From Waltergamsia citrina (lineage: Eukaryota > Ascomycota > Sordariomycetes > Hypocreales > Bionectriaceae), in contig JAKLNE010000027.1 in assembly GCA_022814615.1 (NCBI GenBank), positions 1 to 64,000 on the forward strand: DNA of 64,000 bases. The letters run 5' to 3'. The position numbers and the translations under genes are program-made. The notes under the pieces are model-generated. The model had not been told where the DNA came from. It did no database searches and saw nothing but the letters and a program-made list of their open reading frames with translations. The first letter of the stretch is position 1; each line of letters opens with the position of its first letter. Positions 11,333 to 22,818 of the stretch are shown here, one piece after another.

Positions 11333-14186
11333 TCACAGCCTTTTAATCTGTCTAGAGAGACTAACGCGCAGAAGCACACCACTCAGTGTGATAGATACAG
11401 AAGAGAAGGACATCATCGCTGCCGCAATCGATCTATAAGCACAAGTTAGTCCATACTTCTTATAATTTAGGAGCATCTAATTCGACAAATGAAGAAGAAA
11501 CGGAAGAGCAAAGGAAAGAAACTCACGGCGAGATCTCGATACCATACGGCTTCCCTAGACCGAGTGCCAGACCAACTGCTGCTGTATTGTAGAGAATAGC
11601 CCACGCGACGTTTGCGGAGACCTGGCGCATCGTGCTCCGACAGATGTGCATCATTTTTATCAGCGACTTGAGATCTGACTGAAGAATGAGGACGCTGCCA
11701 CCAGAGGACATGCATTTCTTGCCATGCGCCATCATGACGCCGACGTCGGCTGCAGCGAGACTTGGGCCATCATTCATGCCATCCCCAACCTAAATAGAAA
11801 TAAAAAGGATTTTGTTAGAGAAGACTGCATGTAAACAGGGGAGAAAGGGTGAGATTCTATACCATCATGACTCGACTGCCATTGGCCTGCAGGCGCTTGA
11901 TATGAATCAGCTTCACATCGGGGGTCGCATCTGCGCCTGCGAGAGGAACTCCAAGCTCGCACGCAATTCTGCGAGCTTCAAAGAGGTTGTCACCCGTCAA
12001 CATGCATACCTCTATGCCAAGAGATCTCAACGCATCGATGGACTCTTTGGCGTCATCTTTGACGGTGTCCTGTAAAGTTTAGCCCGTTGTTCTCAACAGA
12101 CGCCATCTATTAAGCGGTACAACAGGATGTAAACGCCTTACCCTTAGGACCATGGAAGCAGCTAATTTGCCATCAATACCGGCAAAGACAATAGAGCCCT
12201 CAAGCATTCTGTTGCCGAGGGATTCGACCTCCTTGATGCCCTCAGCCTGCATGTACTCAAGACTTCCAACAACAACTGTTCTCCACTGGCCAGTAGCAGT
12301 CATCCGAACACGACATTTCACACCTCGACCGTGAACAGACTCCAAATTAGTCTTGGATCCGTGCATCTGAAACTCATCCCAGGCCTTGCCGCACATGGGC
12401 AGGAGTCGCCGGAAGACGGCAGAGGCGAGTGGGTGACCACCAATGCCATCCTCTTCGGCCGAGCAAATGGCGACAGCAAGCTCATCTGGTCGGTTCTCCC
12501 ACTCCGAGTTCACGGCCATCTCCTTGACAGAGGGTGTGCCAACTGTCAGAGTGCCTGTTTTATCCAGGACTACGTGCTTAACACGTCTGGCCAGCTCCAT
12601 GCTTTCACCGCCCTGAAGCATGAGGATTCCGTTCCGCCATGCTATGTCTACGCACGTGAGGCGCATCAGTAAAGAGTCTTGATACATAATACAAATGGGA
12701 AAATAGGCATCTACTTACCAATACCAGCCATAACAGCGCAGGGAGTAGCTAAACCGAGCGCACACGGACATGCAGCCGCAAGGATTGTCATCGTCTTCTC
12801 GCCAGCGAGCTGGACAGCGACACCAATGCCATTATGACTTGCCTCACAGAATTCCACCACCGTTGCGACAGCAGCAATCGCAAAGATGGTATGAACAAAG
12901 TACATGGTGACCGTATCCACCCATCGATGTGACGCGCCCTTTGAGGTCAGGGCTGTCTCAATACTGTGAACCAACTGAGAAAGGAACGAGCCTTCTTGGC
13001 TCTGGTGAATACGAGCGCTGAGTCTGTTTGGCCCATTGCGCGATCCAGCGAGGAGGAGGTCGCCTACAGCTTTGGACCGGGGAATGGACTCGCCTGTGAT
13101 GATGGCTTCATTGGCGTGAGAGGTGCCGTCAACAACGTAGCTGTCACAAGGGATGATGGAGTATGGCTCGATGATAATGGCATCGCCAACGCGACCAACG
13201 TGTGCTGGGACGCGCTTCTTTAATCAATAATTAGTGAAAGGAATAAGGATTAGGGAGTAGAGGGAGTGCATGAGAAGAGATCACGAGTAGGCCTCGGGTC
13301 AAGAACTTACATCTAACTTAGCTAACTTGATAGTTGAAGTCTCATCTAAAATGGAGTACAAACCAACAAATGTATTAGCTGCTTGTCTCCGGGAGATGAG
13401 GTCAATGTATCTTCCCACGGTAATGATCAGGAGGATGCCCATGATGCTGTCGAAGTAGTATCTCCCAGTTCCATGCCAGATACTCAATGCACTCAAGGAC
13501 AGACCGATTATGGCTGATGTCGTAATGAGTGTATGCATATTCGCATGACCAGATAGTGCAGCCTGCCATGCTCTCTCAAAGATCCAGTTTCCTTTCCGCA
13601 TTGCTGCAAAAGCCGTGAGAGCCATGAGAGCAATATCTCGCGCGAGGACGAGCCCTTTCCACGACGGGGACCAGCCCATCCAGTCAGGGCCCTTGCCGAG
13701 ACTGAAAACAAGACTCGAGTAGAAACCCAGACCGTTAAGTGCCGTGCGCAAGACGGCGAGTTCTTCGGAGTTCTTCAGCGCGTTAATCTTCGCCGTCGTC
13801 TGACGCTCGCCAACCGTCGCGCCGTAACCTGCATCCTCGATCGCAGATGTGAGCTTCGTGATAAAAATGTCTTCACGATGAAAGACGCGAGCCTCGTGGA
13901 AGACGATGCTGACGAGGGCCTGTGAAACTCCTGGGACATCTAGGAGAGACTTTTCAACTGTGGCCAAGCAGGCGGCGCAAGTCATGCCGGTGATGGAAAT
14001 AACAGTGACACCACTGTCCCCGGCTTTGATCGGCTTATCCTGGTCGACTACCTCTCTATCCGAGAGGCTCTTCTCATGGTGTGGCTGGATGGATTCATTG
14101 TACTGGAGATTGAGGTTGATGTCTAGTGCGTCGCAGCTTTGGATAATAAAGGCGATCATGGACGCCGCGATATAGCAGCACGCCAT
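11333..14186 (-). CDS. Copper-transporting P1B-type ATPase
   Basis: Heavy-metal pump of about 814 aa. Exons 13311-14186, 12719-13217, 12142-12641, 11863-12069, 11527-11789, 11333-11432, phases consistent. One HMA domain carries GMTCAAC (Cys70, Cys73). Other motifs are the actuator ITGES, the Cu+/Ag+ signature CPC (442-444) in AACPCALGLATP, the phosphorylated Asp485 in DKTGTLT, the HP motif GGHPLA, TGDN, and GDGMNDGP (696 onward). The last exon supplies the final helix with MMSFSSVS, and YN occurs in the preceding helix; both are typical of P1B-1 copper pumps. It probably moves Cu+ into the secretory pathway or out of the cell. Fungal Ccc2-type pumps usually have two or more HMA domains, so one is short for that class. 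The N-terminal start is not certain. Divergent from the LDI-like gene. Confidence 0.9.
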
Positions 14187-15090
14187 CTTAGTAGCTATGA
14201 GACGACTCCGGCTGCGGCGTGAGGTGGTTTGAGGGTGTTTCCTCTGTACTTGCAGTAGTCGAAATCTTGCTGTCTTGTAAAATGGCTGTGTGCTTGATGG
14301 GACAAACGAAAGCGCGATGCTAATGACAGGGTAAGGTGAATCTCAACCGAACTTCAATGGACACTTCGAGATATCCTGCACATGCGTTGAACAAGGCTAC
14401 TAGCTGGCCTCGATTTCTAACTTCATTGGATTTCCCCTGGTCTGACCTTCCAATGACTACTGCGCCCCCCCTCTTCGGCACCTTGTCTCCGTCTGCATCA
14501 CCTGGAGCGACTTGAGGTGGCAACTCAATCCTTAGCGCTCCTGAGTGATATTCCGACCCAGAGACCATTCCCAAGAAACAACCAACGTCACTAAGTCTGA
14601 CTCTTCACCATGCTTTCTGTGGATGCCCCTAACCCCCCTGATCCCTTCACCCGGGCCCTTCTCCGTCCCCACCCGGTCCGTGATCCACAGCACGGCGCCG
14701 ATATATCCACATCCAATCAAGAGCAAGTTGTTCCCAAAAGAGGCAAGTCATCTGGTTTTCCACCCCACGCGGGGATCATCGTGGAGTTCAGGTTCAAGCG
14801 GCTCCAGACCAATGGAGGATCCTCTACTCTGGATGAGCATGTAACCGCATCCGTCCAGAGAGCCGAGCCCAGCGGCGAATCTGGTACCCTACAGTGCTGT
14901 ACTGCAAGCTAGCTCCTATCTGAGACTCAGATAGCATGAGGGTTATATATATTCTGGAATAGCTGTTGTCCCTCCTGCTGCGGTGTTTCATTATTCTACT
15001 TATTCGCCATAGGCAGTTATTTAACTTTGTTTGTCTGGAATACTCTACTCTTCTGAGCGGCATTGTGTAAGACAATATATCTTTTACAAG
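14187..15090. promoter_or_regulatory. Divergent promoter region: Cu-ATPase / LDI-like enzyme
   Basis: About 900 bp between two genes transcribed away from each other. It contains one CGGWCCG motif at 14674-14680. No convincing gene; frames here are short and unconserved in appearance. Confidence 0.5.
14674..14680. promoter_or_regulatory. CGGWCCG motif (CGGTCCG)
   Basis: Single copy about 410 bp upstream of the LDI-like start and 490 bp upstream of the copper ATPase start. It could serve either gene. Confidence 0.4.
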
Positions 15091-17469
15091 ATGGCGACTA
15101 TTGTAAGTGACTTGCTTTGGAGACTTCTCGTCTTAATATGCAACCAATTCGTCAATATTCTTCGACACACCGCTTATATTTGGCATAGACTGTAGCCCCT
15201 TCTGAGGCTGTGCCTCAGTACATCACCACAACGGAGAGAGACACTGAGCGAAAGAGTCAAGGTCATAAGCAAGGATGGGGCGCTTTTGATCTACAAAGTA
15301 TGTCCTATCTTGCCATCGCATATACTACTGTTAGTTTTTCGAGACTAATCACTATCTTGTCTACAGCTGTCCTCATCCCTCCTTCTGCCGGAGCCGGTAC
15401 TACTAAGCGCTACTATCAGCGCCGTACCATGTTCCAATATGCTATGCTCTACCTTGGTGGCCTTTGGTCCTTCTGGAATCTGGAGTCCACAGCTGTTCGC
15501 GCTGTGGCTCTTGGTCTACTCTTCCCTGGCGCTGGTCTTACTGCTGTTGGAACAATCCCTGCACTACTATCGTTCATCATCACTATCATTGGCATTCCTG
15601 TTACTCTCTTTGTCTGGTTTGCTATGGGCGGCGTCCTGTTCCCTCTCTTGGTCTGGTTCGGTTCTGCCGCTCTCGCAGGCTTCCTTGCTAGGGACACTCT
15701 GATTCACAAAGCCGGTGCTTTCTGGGCCACCGCTTGCGTCCTCATGATCACCTGGGCTGTGTGGAAGTCGTCCGCAATCAACGCCCGCGGCCGATCTATC
15801 CAGCAGCAGCGCAACCGCTGGTTGCCGTCAAAGGTCAAGAGCATGATCGACTCTGCCGATGCCGCCCCTACCCCGGGCAGCCGCGAGCTGAGTCTCAAGG
15901 ACCTTCGCTTTGTGCAGCACATGGTTGAGCGTGGCTTGACTAAGCATGATGACCTGAGCTACCACGATGTCATCGATCAGTTCCAGACTGCCGCTGTCCG
16001 CTACCAACTCTATGGTGTTGTCGACTGTTTGGCTCTCTATCTCACCCACTATGCTCCTGGCTTCCATGGATACGCTGCTGAGGCCTGCCGTAACTCGATT
16101 GAGAAGTCCTTGCACAAGCGCATTATGTCTTACTGGAAGTGGGAGCGCCTAACGGGCAAGTTCACCACTGACTACGACCCAATCAACTACGATAATATCA
16201 TGGTGAGAAACATCCACCATGTGTAACTGAACGTAACTGATTCAGGCCATATAGGTTACTGGCTACCTTGCTGTTGCCATTGGTCTTTACTCTTCGGCTA
16301 CTGGTGACCGCCGCTACGAGGAGAAAGGCTGTCTCGACTTCCATATTGCCGACGGCATTCACTACAAGCGATCATTCGGTGACCTAGCTGATGCTATGTA
16401 CGAGAACATGGCTACAAACGATTACTGCCTCTACCCTTGTGAGCCCAACTGGGTAAGTCTCTCTACAAATATGACTGCCATAAACTTAGCTAACATGATG
16501 ACCAGACTTACTCCTTGTGCAAGTAAGTACTCGTTTAGATCTAGTCAAGAGTTTCCGTAGATCACGAAGCGCTTTTATGTACCTGAACTGCGGGTTTGTG
16601 CTGACTTTTTTTTTCCTTTTAGCCTCATTGGTATGGCTGGTTTGATCATCTCATCCCGTCTTCTTGGTAACGACTACGCCGACAAGATCAAGCCTCGCTT
16701 TGAGCGCGCTCTCGAAGATGAGATGACCGAGCCCGATGGTCGCATTCTGCCCATTCGCTCCGAGCTTACCGGTCTCACGATCCCTGGTCTCTCTGGCACA
16801 TTGTCTGACTGCATCAACGCGATGAACCTCACCGCCTATCTCCCCCATATCGGGTCCCGTGTCTGGGCTATCATCCGCAACGAGCATGTCTGCTACAATG
16901 ACAAGGGCAATATGGACGTCAAGGACCTCCGTGGCGCGGATAAGATGGATCCCGGCAACTACCGCGGCGGCATCGGCGCTCTTCGCGCCTTTGTTGCTGG
17001 CTGTGCTGCTGAGTTTGGTGACGAGAAGGTCCGCAAAGATGCACTTGACCAACTAGACAATGAGTTCTTCCCCATCGAGACTACACCCTCTGGTGCCTTC
17101 TACAACAAGGGGCTCTCTGCTACCACTCAGGTCGTTGCGCTCATGGCGCGTCTTATGCGATACCAGGATCTCGCCAACGCTACCCTTCATGGACCCGAGC
17201 CCGCTGCTATGGCCGGTCCTCTACTCGCCGACTGCAAGTTCCCTGATGTGCTTGTCGCCAAGGCCTACAGCAAAGACAGCAAGACCCTTGACCTCGTGCT
17301 CTACAACGGTAAGGAGGCTGGTCCTCAGGCTCTCGCTTTCGAGCGCCTTGTTCCGAACATCAAGTATGGCCTTGGAAATGGCAGCAGCATGGTTTCTGAT
17401 GCCAACGGCAAAGCTCAGGTCACCGTTGAGTTGGACGGTCGCACCCAATTTAACGTTGCGCCGGAGTGA
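15091..17469 (+). CDS. Membrane-anchored linalool dehydratase/isomerase-like protein
   Basis: Protein of about 672 aa from six exons: 15091-15102, 15189-15297, 15367-16202, 16255-16452, 16506-16522, 16623-17469. The first exon is 12 nt and the fifth 17 nt. Residues 82-148 and 156-173 are strongly hydrophobic, giving three or four membrane segments. The rest matches the linalool dehydratase/isomerase (Ldi) fold: MSYWKWERLTG, DPINYDNIM followed by VTGYLAVAIGLY, and CEPNWTYSLCN, in which Cys381 and Cys390 keep the nine-residue spacing of the paired cysteines I recall from the bacterial enzyme. Bacterial Ldi interconverts geraniol, linalool and myrcene. Fungal members are essentially uncharacterised, so substrate and reaction are inferred. 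Family assignment is strong; a terpene substrate is only possible. Confidence 0.85.
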
Positions 17470-18092
17470 AGCACGCAAGGATTGGTTGAGCTACGCATTG
17501 AACACAGGATATGAGCAGACTACTGTGCTTCAGTTGCGGTCTTACGCGACTAAAATTTGAGCGGTGACTGAACATGGACGCTTTTCAGTTCACACCATCG
17601 GTGTGGACATGTTCTTCACCCTAATGCATTACATTGGATGCATACACCCGATGGTGTCTTGACCCTTTCTTCTCTTTTGTGTCAAGATTATCTAGCATTG
17701 AAAAGTAAAAAGAAGGAATTTAGTCTTGAAATGAAATTGGCTAAGATAGTTCTCTGTTTCAATACTATAAGGAGTTACATAACACGATATTACATATATC
17801 TACTCCCCTCGCGTTTTTTTTTTCAGAAGTCGAACGCTCCTCCTCGCGTCTAAGCCCCAGCGATGCTAGGACATGCATTAAGACCTTTTTCTCAGATTCA
17901 GTTAATACATTCGATGTTGTAAGATTAAGACGTAATACCAATAACATATAAATATAATCAACTTCTCGCGTCAATACAGCTTCATCTTCGATAATTCATT
18001 TATGGATGCTTTTAGTTGCATAGTGTTACATATCTCTGACTCGTTTCTTTATTTAAAGATTATAGAGAGAGAAAAAGAATCTATAAGAGCAT
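17470..18092. other. Convergent intergenic, AT-rich
   Basis: 3' flanks of the LDI-like gene and of the minus-strand regulator. The stretch 17690-18080 is AT-rich with a T9 run near 17815. No gene seen. Confidence 0.5.
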
Positions 18093-20303
18093 CTACGTAT
18101 AAGATACGGAGAGTTCATTAACCATGGGAGACTCAGCTTTCTCCAACAGTGGCAAGGTGTTCGAGATCACATTTTGCCCATCAGGCCATAAATGATGCAC
18201 ACAACCCTCTCCAAACGCAAAGTCGCTCTCAATCTGGGTGAACAGAAAATTTGTCTGCTCCTCTGTCGTCAGCGACCATGGCGAGTCGGGTATTATGCCC
18301 GTGTTGTTGCCTCCCCATACTGTTCCCAGCGACGGCTGCGTGAAATCCAGCGTAGTTGTAACATCAGAGTCGGTGCCACCCAGCGGGTTTGAGGCAGTGA
18401 CCTGCTGCTGATGCCTTGAATCCTGGCCCGAGTCCCCCTGAGAGGCGAGAAGTCTGGATGCTGTGGAACGATCAAGGTACTGAAAGAAGAGCTGCAAGAT
18501 CCAGTTGTGGACGTCCCACGTCTGTTGGAGTTCTTGCAGACCCAACAAGCAAACTTTAGCACGGTGCTCAGCGATTGGAACGGCTAAGCCATCGGAGCGG
18601 CGAAGATGGATGACTTGGATGCATAGCGTATTGAAGAGATTTGTTATAACGTGAATTTGTGCGTGGCGAAGTACGGCCGTGGGGAGGAGGTCTTCAACAA
18701 TGCGAACGTTATGAGAAGCTGCTTGGAGGGCGGTGGTCCTAGCCTCGACAGGATCCTCTGCGTTGTTTATATAATCATTTCTGTAAAGCAGGATGAGGAG
18801 ATTGTTGAAGGCTAGATGAGGAGAGCTCACTCTGAGGCTTGGCGGATTATCGAGGTGGCTTCCCAACTGCGCGCTGCGTGGAAGGTTCTTTCTCCAACCA
18901 CTTAGCTCCTCCTTGATCTCCAGCTTCTGCTCCTGAGTCAGGCTCTTGCCAGGTAGATAACCACAGTGTACAATCTGGCCTAAGATACGAGACAAATTGG
19001 CCATACCAATCTGGTACAGGATGGACTCTTGTCTGTCAGACTCGGACGTGTTGACTGCAAAGGCATGATCAAAGTCTGAAGGTTCTAGGGCAGCGACATC
19101 ACAGTCCTTGTCTCTGATGCGGTTCGGGAGGCCCAGCGCAGCAGCGCAATGTCGTTCGCGGGTATATATGCTCCACCACAACCGTCTTTTGATTCTATTA
19201 TATCGCGTAGCTCCACTGGCTGAGCTTGTGCTTCGATGAAGCGCCTTGCTCTGCCCAAGGCTGATAGCCGTCGCCAGCCAATGCCGTGTATCTTTCTCGA
19301 GTAAGGGGCCGCTTCTCCAGAAGCTTAGCAGAAATAAGGCTTGGATAACTGTGGTCTTGTCTTGCTCAAAGTCGGCATTGTATATGTCCTTGGCACGACT
19401 ATAGAAGTCGAACTTTGCGCGCACCTGGTCGCCTTTAAGACCTAATGCGCGGAACGCTTGCTCGTCTAGGTGTATGATAGAGATGAAGAGCATTGCATTA
19501 AGAAGAAGCGGGGATATAGCATTCTTCCGGCTACGGGACCAGACAGTGGGCTCATCGATGATGGAAAAGCACGGATGAAACCACTGGAAGTATGAGCGTA
19601 GAAGCGCCTCTATGATTCTTGGCGCAGGGAACGAGAAGGCGCCCTCCCTGCGAAGAACTTTGATTCTAGCCTCGCGGCATTCTGCTTCCCAGTCTGGCAT
19701 GCGACTAGCAGCCTTGCTGGCAGCAGATAGATGGTGAAGGAGTCGACCAGGGTTCACGGATGAAACAAATTGCTGATCATGGTCCGAAGTGTTGTCATGG
19801 ACATAACGGAGCGTCGTCGACTCGCCGAGGAAGATCTCACTCTCAGTCTGTCCTTCAAGCGGGGGGTGCTGGGTCGCAATAGCACCAACCTTAGGAGAGC
19901 CTGTGATGACACCATCATCACCATCATCACCATCCTCGTGGATGGCCACGTCGGTATTGTGTTGCTGGTCGCGGGATAGAGTCGCAAGAACCTGAGAAGC
20001 AGCAACATCGTCCAGCTGATTCGACTGCGAGGAGCTCGTTGGGGTCACACGGTGAGACAGATGGGGCTGAGGAGAGCTGAGAAAACCCCGTTGGCCATGT
20101 GGATGGTCATCGCTATCAGCAGATACGACAGCGGCTTGTCGGAATGCGCGTGGATGCTTGCCACGGCGGCTAGTTCGCACCTCGCAAGGGATGTCGGCAC
20201 GAGAGCAGTTGTGGCAAGGATGCTGCTCTGTGATGTCGCACTTGACCCGACGCTTATTGCAAACAACACAGGCATGCTTGGCCCGCTTCTTGCCCGGCTG
20301 CAT
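18093..20303 (-). CDS. Zn2Cys6 transcription factor, CTF1-beta-like
   Basis: Intron-less regulator of 736 aa. The binuclear zinc cluster sits at the N-terminus: Cys12, 15, 22, 30, 33, 40 (C-x2-C-x6-C-x7-C-x2-C-x6-C), followed by the basic RRGKHPR. A low-complexity acidic and His/Asp-rich linker follows. The Fungal_trans domain begins near residue 225 (LLRSYFQWFHPCFSIID) and includes RRLWWSIYTRERHCAAALGLP. The overall layout resembles cutinase-type regulators (CTF1-beta and related), an assignment made from memory of family patterns. It lies in the middle of the metabolic genes, with two CGGWCCG sites exactly 10 bp apart in its upstream region shared with LSC1. It is the best candidate for the local pathway regulator. 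Confidence 0.9.
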   Translation of the reverse strand: MQPGKKRAKHACVVCNKRRVKCDITEQHPCHNCSRADIPCEVRTSRRGKHPRAFRQAAVVSADSDDHPHGQRGFLSSPQPHLSHRVTPTSSSQSNQLDDVAASQVLATLSRDQQHNTDVAIHEDGDDGDDGVITGSPKVGAIATQHPPLEGQTESEIFLGESTTLRYVHDNTSDHDQQFVSSVNPGRLLHHLSAASKAASRMPDWEAECREARIKVLRREGAFSFPAPRIIEALLRSYFQWFHPCFSIIDEPTVWSRSRKNAISPLLLNAMLFISIIHLDEQAFRALGLKGDQVRAKFDFYSRAKDIYNADFEQDKTTVIQALFLLSFWRSGPLLEKDTRHWLATAISLGQSKALHRSTSSASGATRYNRIKRRLWWSIYTRERHCAAALGLPNRIRDKDCDVAALEPSDFDHAFAVNTSESDRQESILYQIGMANLSRILGQIVHCGYLPGKSLTQEQKLEIKEELSGWRKNLPRSAQLGSHLDNPPSLRVSSPHLAFNNLLILLYRNDYINNAEDPVEARTTALQAASHNVRIVEDLLPTAVLRHAQIHVITNLFNTLCIQVIHLRRSDGLAVPIAEHRAKVCLLGLQELQQTWDVHNWILQLFFQYLDRSTASRLLASQGDSGQDSRHQQQVTASNPLGGTDSDVTTTLDFTQPSLGTVWGGNNTGIIPDSPWSLTTEEQTNFLFTQIESDFAFGEGCVHHLWPDGQNVISNTLPLLEKAESPMVNELSVSYT

Positions 20304-20562
20304 CTTGCTCGCAGCTACTAATGGCCCGGAGGTGGTGAGTATCGAGGATAGCCTGCCTGCCTAGCTAACAGCTCCACGTAGACAGGGTGTGCCGAAATCC
20401 AAGTATCCGAGAAGTCGACCAAGCCGTCGATAGAGCCTGTATGAAAGGCTGGCCATGTAGCAGATGAGAGAGCACTTACGGAAGTTGTAAAGCCGAAGTG
20501 AGATCTAGGAAGTGGGAGGGTTGGGGTCAGTATACCCGAGCGTTGTGTTGTGGCTGTAGAGC

Positions 20563-20569
20563 CGGTCCG
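20563..20569. promoter_or_regulatory. CGGWCCG motif (CGGTCCG), first of a phased pair
   Basis: Inverted CGG/CCG half-sites about 490 bp upstream of LSC1 and 260 bp upstream of the regulator start. The second copy begins 10 bp later, placing both on the same face of the helix. Confidence 0.45.
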
Positions 20570-20572
20570 TCT

Positions 20573-20579
20573 CGGTCCG
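20573..20579. promoter_or_regulatory. CGGWCCG motif (CGGTCCG), second of a phased pair
   Basis: Reads TCGGTCCGA with its flanks, an extended palindrome. Paired with the site at 20563 at one helical turn. Function inferred. Confidence 0.45.
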
Positions 20580-21060
20580 AGACCGGAGTGTGAATGGAAG
20601 ACAGTTGTTTAATCGCTTCAAAAAGTAGCAGAATGAGTATAGTATGGAAACTACTAGTAATTATTAATGCAAGCCTAGTGCTGTAAAAGGCAGAAAGATT
20701 GCGGGCCTTTGCATCCCAGTTCTGCAATCTAGTGTCATATGCCGGCTTGCAGCAATCCACTCCCCTAAGTGTTCCCCGGGTTCTAACATCTCACTCTCCA
20801 CAGGCAACGGTGCAATTCTCCTGCAAATAGCTAGCTTCAGTTGCTATAACCGAGCTCAGGGTCTAGCGTACCAATGCCTGTTGTCAGTAAGTAACCGAGA
20901 AGGATAGGCGTTCCGCCTTTCCTTTTGTTCTCCTCTGAACCAGCTCTCTCAACACCTATTGCCTTGATTTGCGTCGACATATTGTAATTTGATTCAATGC
21001 TTATTATGTGCTGTTTTCTAACCACTAAATCCGATTTTCCAAGACCAGCTTTACCCTGCG

Positions 21061-22490
21061 ATGCGAGGACTTACGTCTCGATCGGCGCGTGTCGCCTCCC
21101 GGCAGCACCTGTGCGCCAACAGATCCTTCAGCTTGAGCAGGACACTGCGAAACGCCGGCTACGACGCAACTATCTCAAATCTAAGAATCAACAAAGACTC
21201 TCGGGTCATTTTTCAGGGTAAGAGAATCCTCATTCAACAATTCAACAAGCATTGCCATGAAATGTCTCCTGTTTTAATTCTGAATTATCATCTGTATTGC
21301 CGGTGTTAGACACCTTCGGGCGGTAGCTGGTTCTTCATCTCATCGCGAAGGATAACAATCAGGCATGCTAACGTATCATAGGATTCACGGGCAAGGCTGT
21401 AAGGACTACTTGACATTTCCGTCCCACGGATCACCAAAATAAAAGAGCTCGACAATAACATGGATTGCAGGCAACAGCGAACGCCAAGGACACGATCGCA
21501 TATGGCACCAATGTTGTAGGAGGCGTGTCTCCCGGCAAAGGCGGCCGCACCCATCTCGACCTACCTGTCTTTAACACTGTTAAAGAGGTGAGTTCTGTAG
21601 ATTGGCACAAATCAGTGTCTGCCAATCTGGTCTCTCCAAAGCACTCATTTTACTTGATACTTGTTGCATCACTGACACAGATCACAATTGCTTCCCTAGG
21701 CGGTCGAACATGTCAAGCCAGATGTCAGCTCTCTGTTTGTGCCAGCACAGTTCGCAGCCAAAGCCATGATTGAGGCTATTGAGGCTGAGATCCCGCTCGT
21801 CGTATCTGTGGCAGAGCATATTCCAGTTCACGATATGTTGCGCGTCCAGGAGATTCTGAGGACTCAAAACAAAACTCGCCTAGTTGGCCCCAACTGCCCT
21901 GGTATCATCGCCCCAGGGCAATGCCGCGTTGGTATTATGCCGTACAAGCAGTATCTTCCGGGCTGCGTTGGCATTGTATCAAAGTCGGGCACCTTAAGCT
22001 ATGAGGCAGTTGGAGCTACGACTAAGGCCGGGCTTGGGCAGAGTATTGTTGTCGGCATGGGAGGTGACCTGCTCCCTGGTAAGTGAAGCCACTACCGTTA
22101 TCTTGCATTAATGGATTGTTATCGACAAGCAACTTGCTAACTTGCCATGATGCAGGCACAACTCTTGTCGATGGCCTCAAGCTCTTTTTTGATGACCCAG
22201 CAACCAACGGCATAATTGTCATAGGCGAGATCGGAGGAGAGTCCGAGCTGCGTGCTGCCGACCTGATCAAGGAATATCACCGTACAACACCGAACCCCAA
22301 GCCTATTATTGCAATGGTAGCTGGTCGCACCGCCCCCCAGGGCCGGACTATGGGCCACGCCGGAGCACTGCTCTCGCCAAGGGATGTATCGGCAGAGTCG
22401 AAGGCGCAGGCGCTCGAGGACGCGGGAGCTGTTGTGGTTTCGCACCCGGGCCTGATGGGGACAACGATGAAAAAGCTGCTAGGACATTAA
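21061..22490 (+). CDS. LSC1: Succinyl-CoA ligase (synthetase) alpha subunit
   Basis: Mitochondrial enzyme of about 334 aa, joining succinate and CoA with nucleotide hydrolysis, or the reverse, in the TCA cycle. Exons 21061-21217, 21382-21398, 21471-21587, 21700-22078, 22156-22490. The second exon is only 17 nt and encodes the conserved GFTGKA. The N-terminus (MRGLTSRSARVASRQ) is Arg/Ser-rich like a mitochondrial presequence. CoA-binding and ligase motifs include DTIAYGTNVVGGVSPGKGG, GPNCPGIIAPG, IVSKSGTLSYE and GEIGGESE. The phospho-histidine is His291 in TMGHAGALLS. It is convergent with the beta subunit gene, an unusual arrangement suggesting a dedicated second enzyme copy. Family certain; whether it is the only copy in the genome cannot be seen. 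Confidence 0.95.
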
Positions 22491-22818
22491 ATAAGAAGGG
22501 TTTCTGGTAGCGAATTTACATTAGACACTAAACGCAATAAGAGAGATTAGAGTACAGTTTCATTCTTTTCGAGGGAAAATAAAAATGTCTTCTGCCTAGG
22601 AAGACGTTGTTCGTGCACTGAGCTTTTGCAGCTCTTAAAGCATACAAGGCACTTAGTCTGAGTATCCAGTACGCTTCAACTGTGCATTTTGATATCAGGC
22701 ACCGCGACTTAAGAACCAAAACGCATAACATTCAGGAAACAGTCGACCCAGTGAAGATACTCCAGTCAACTGAAAAAATTATTCTATAAAGCAATGGACA
22801 CATTGGTCTGCAGGATGT
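22491..22818. other. Convergent spacer LSC1/LSC2
   Basis: 328 bp between the stop codons of the two ligase subunit genes, holding their 3' ends. No gene or hairpin stands out. Confidence 0.6.

Larger units (their letters stand above)
20304..21060. promoter_or_regulatory. Divergent promoter region: regulator / LSC1
   Basis: About 760 bp between the minus-strand Zn2Cys6 gene and the plus-strand succinyl-CoA ligase alpha gene. It holds two CGGTCCG motifs (20563, 20573) inside a longer GC-rich inverted stretch (CCGGTC ... GACCGG, 20562-20585). No further gene. Confidence 0.5.
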
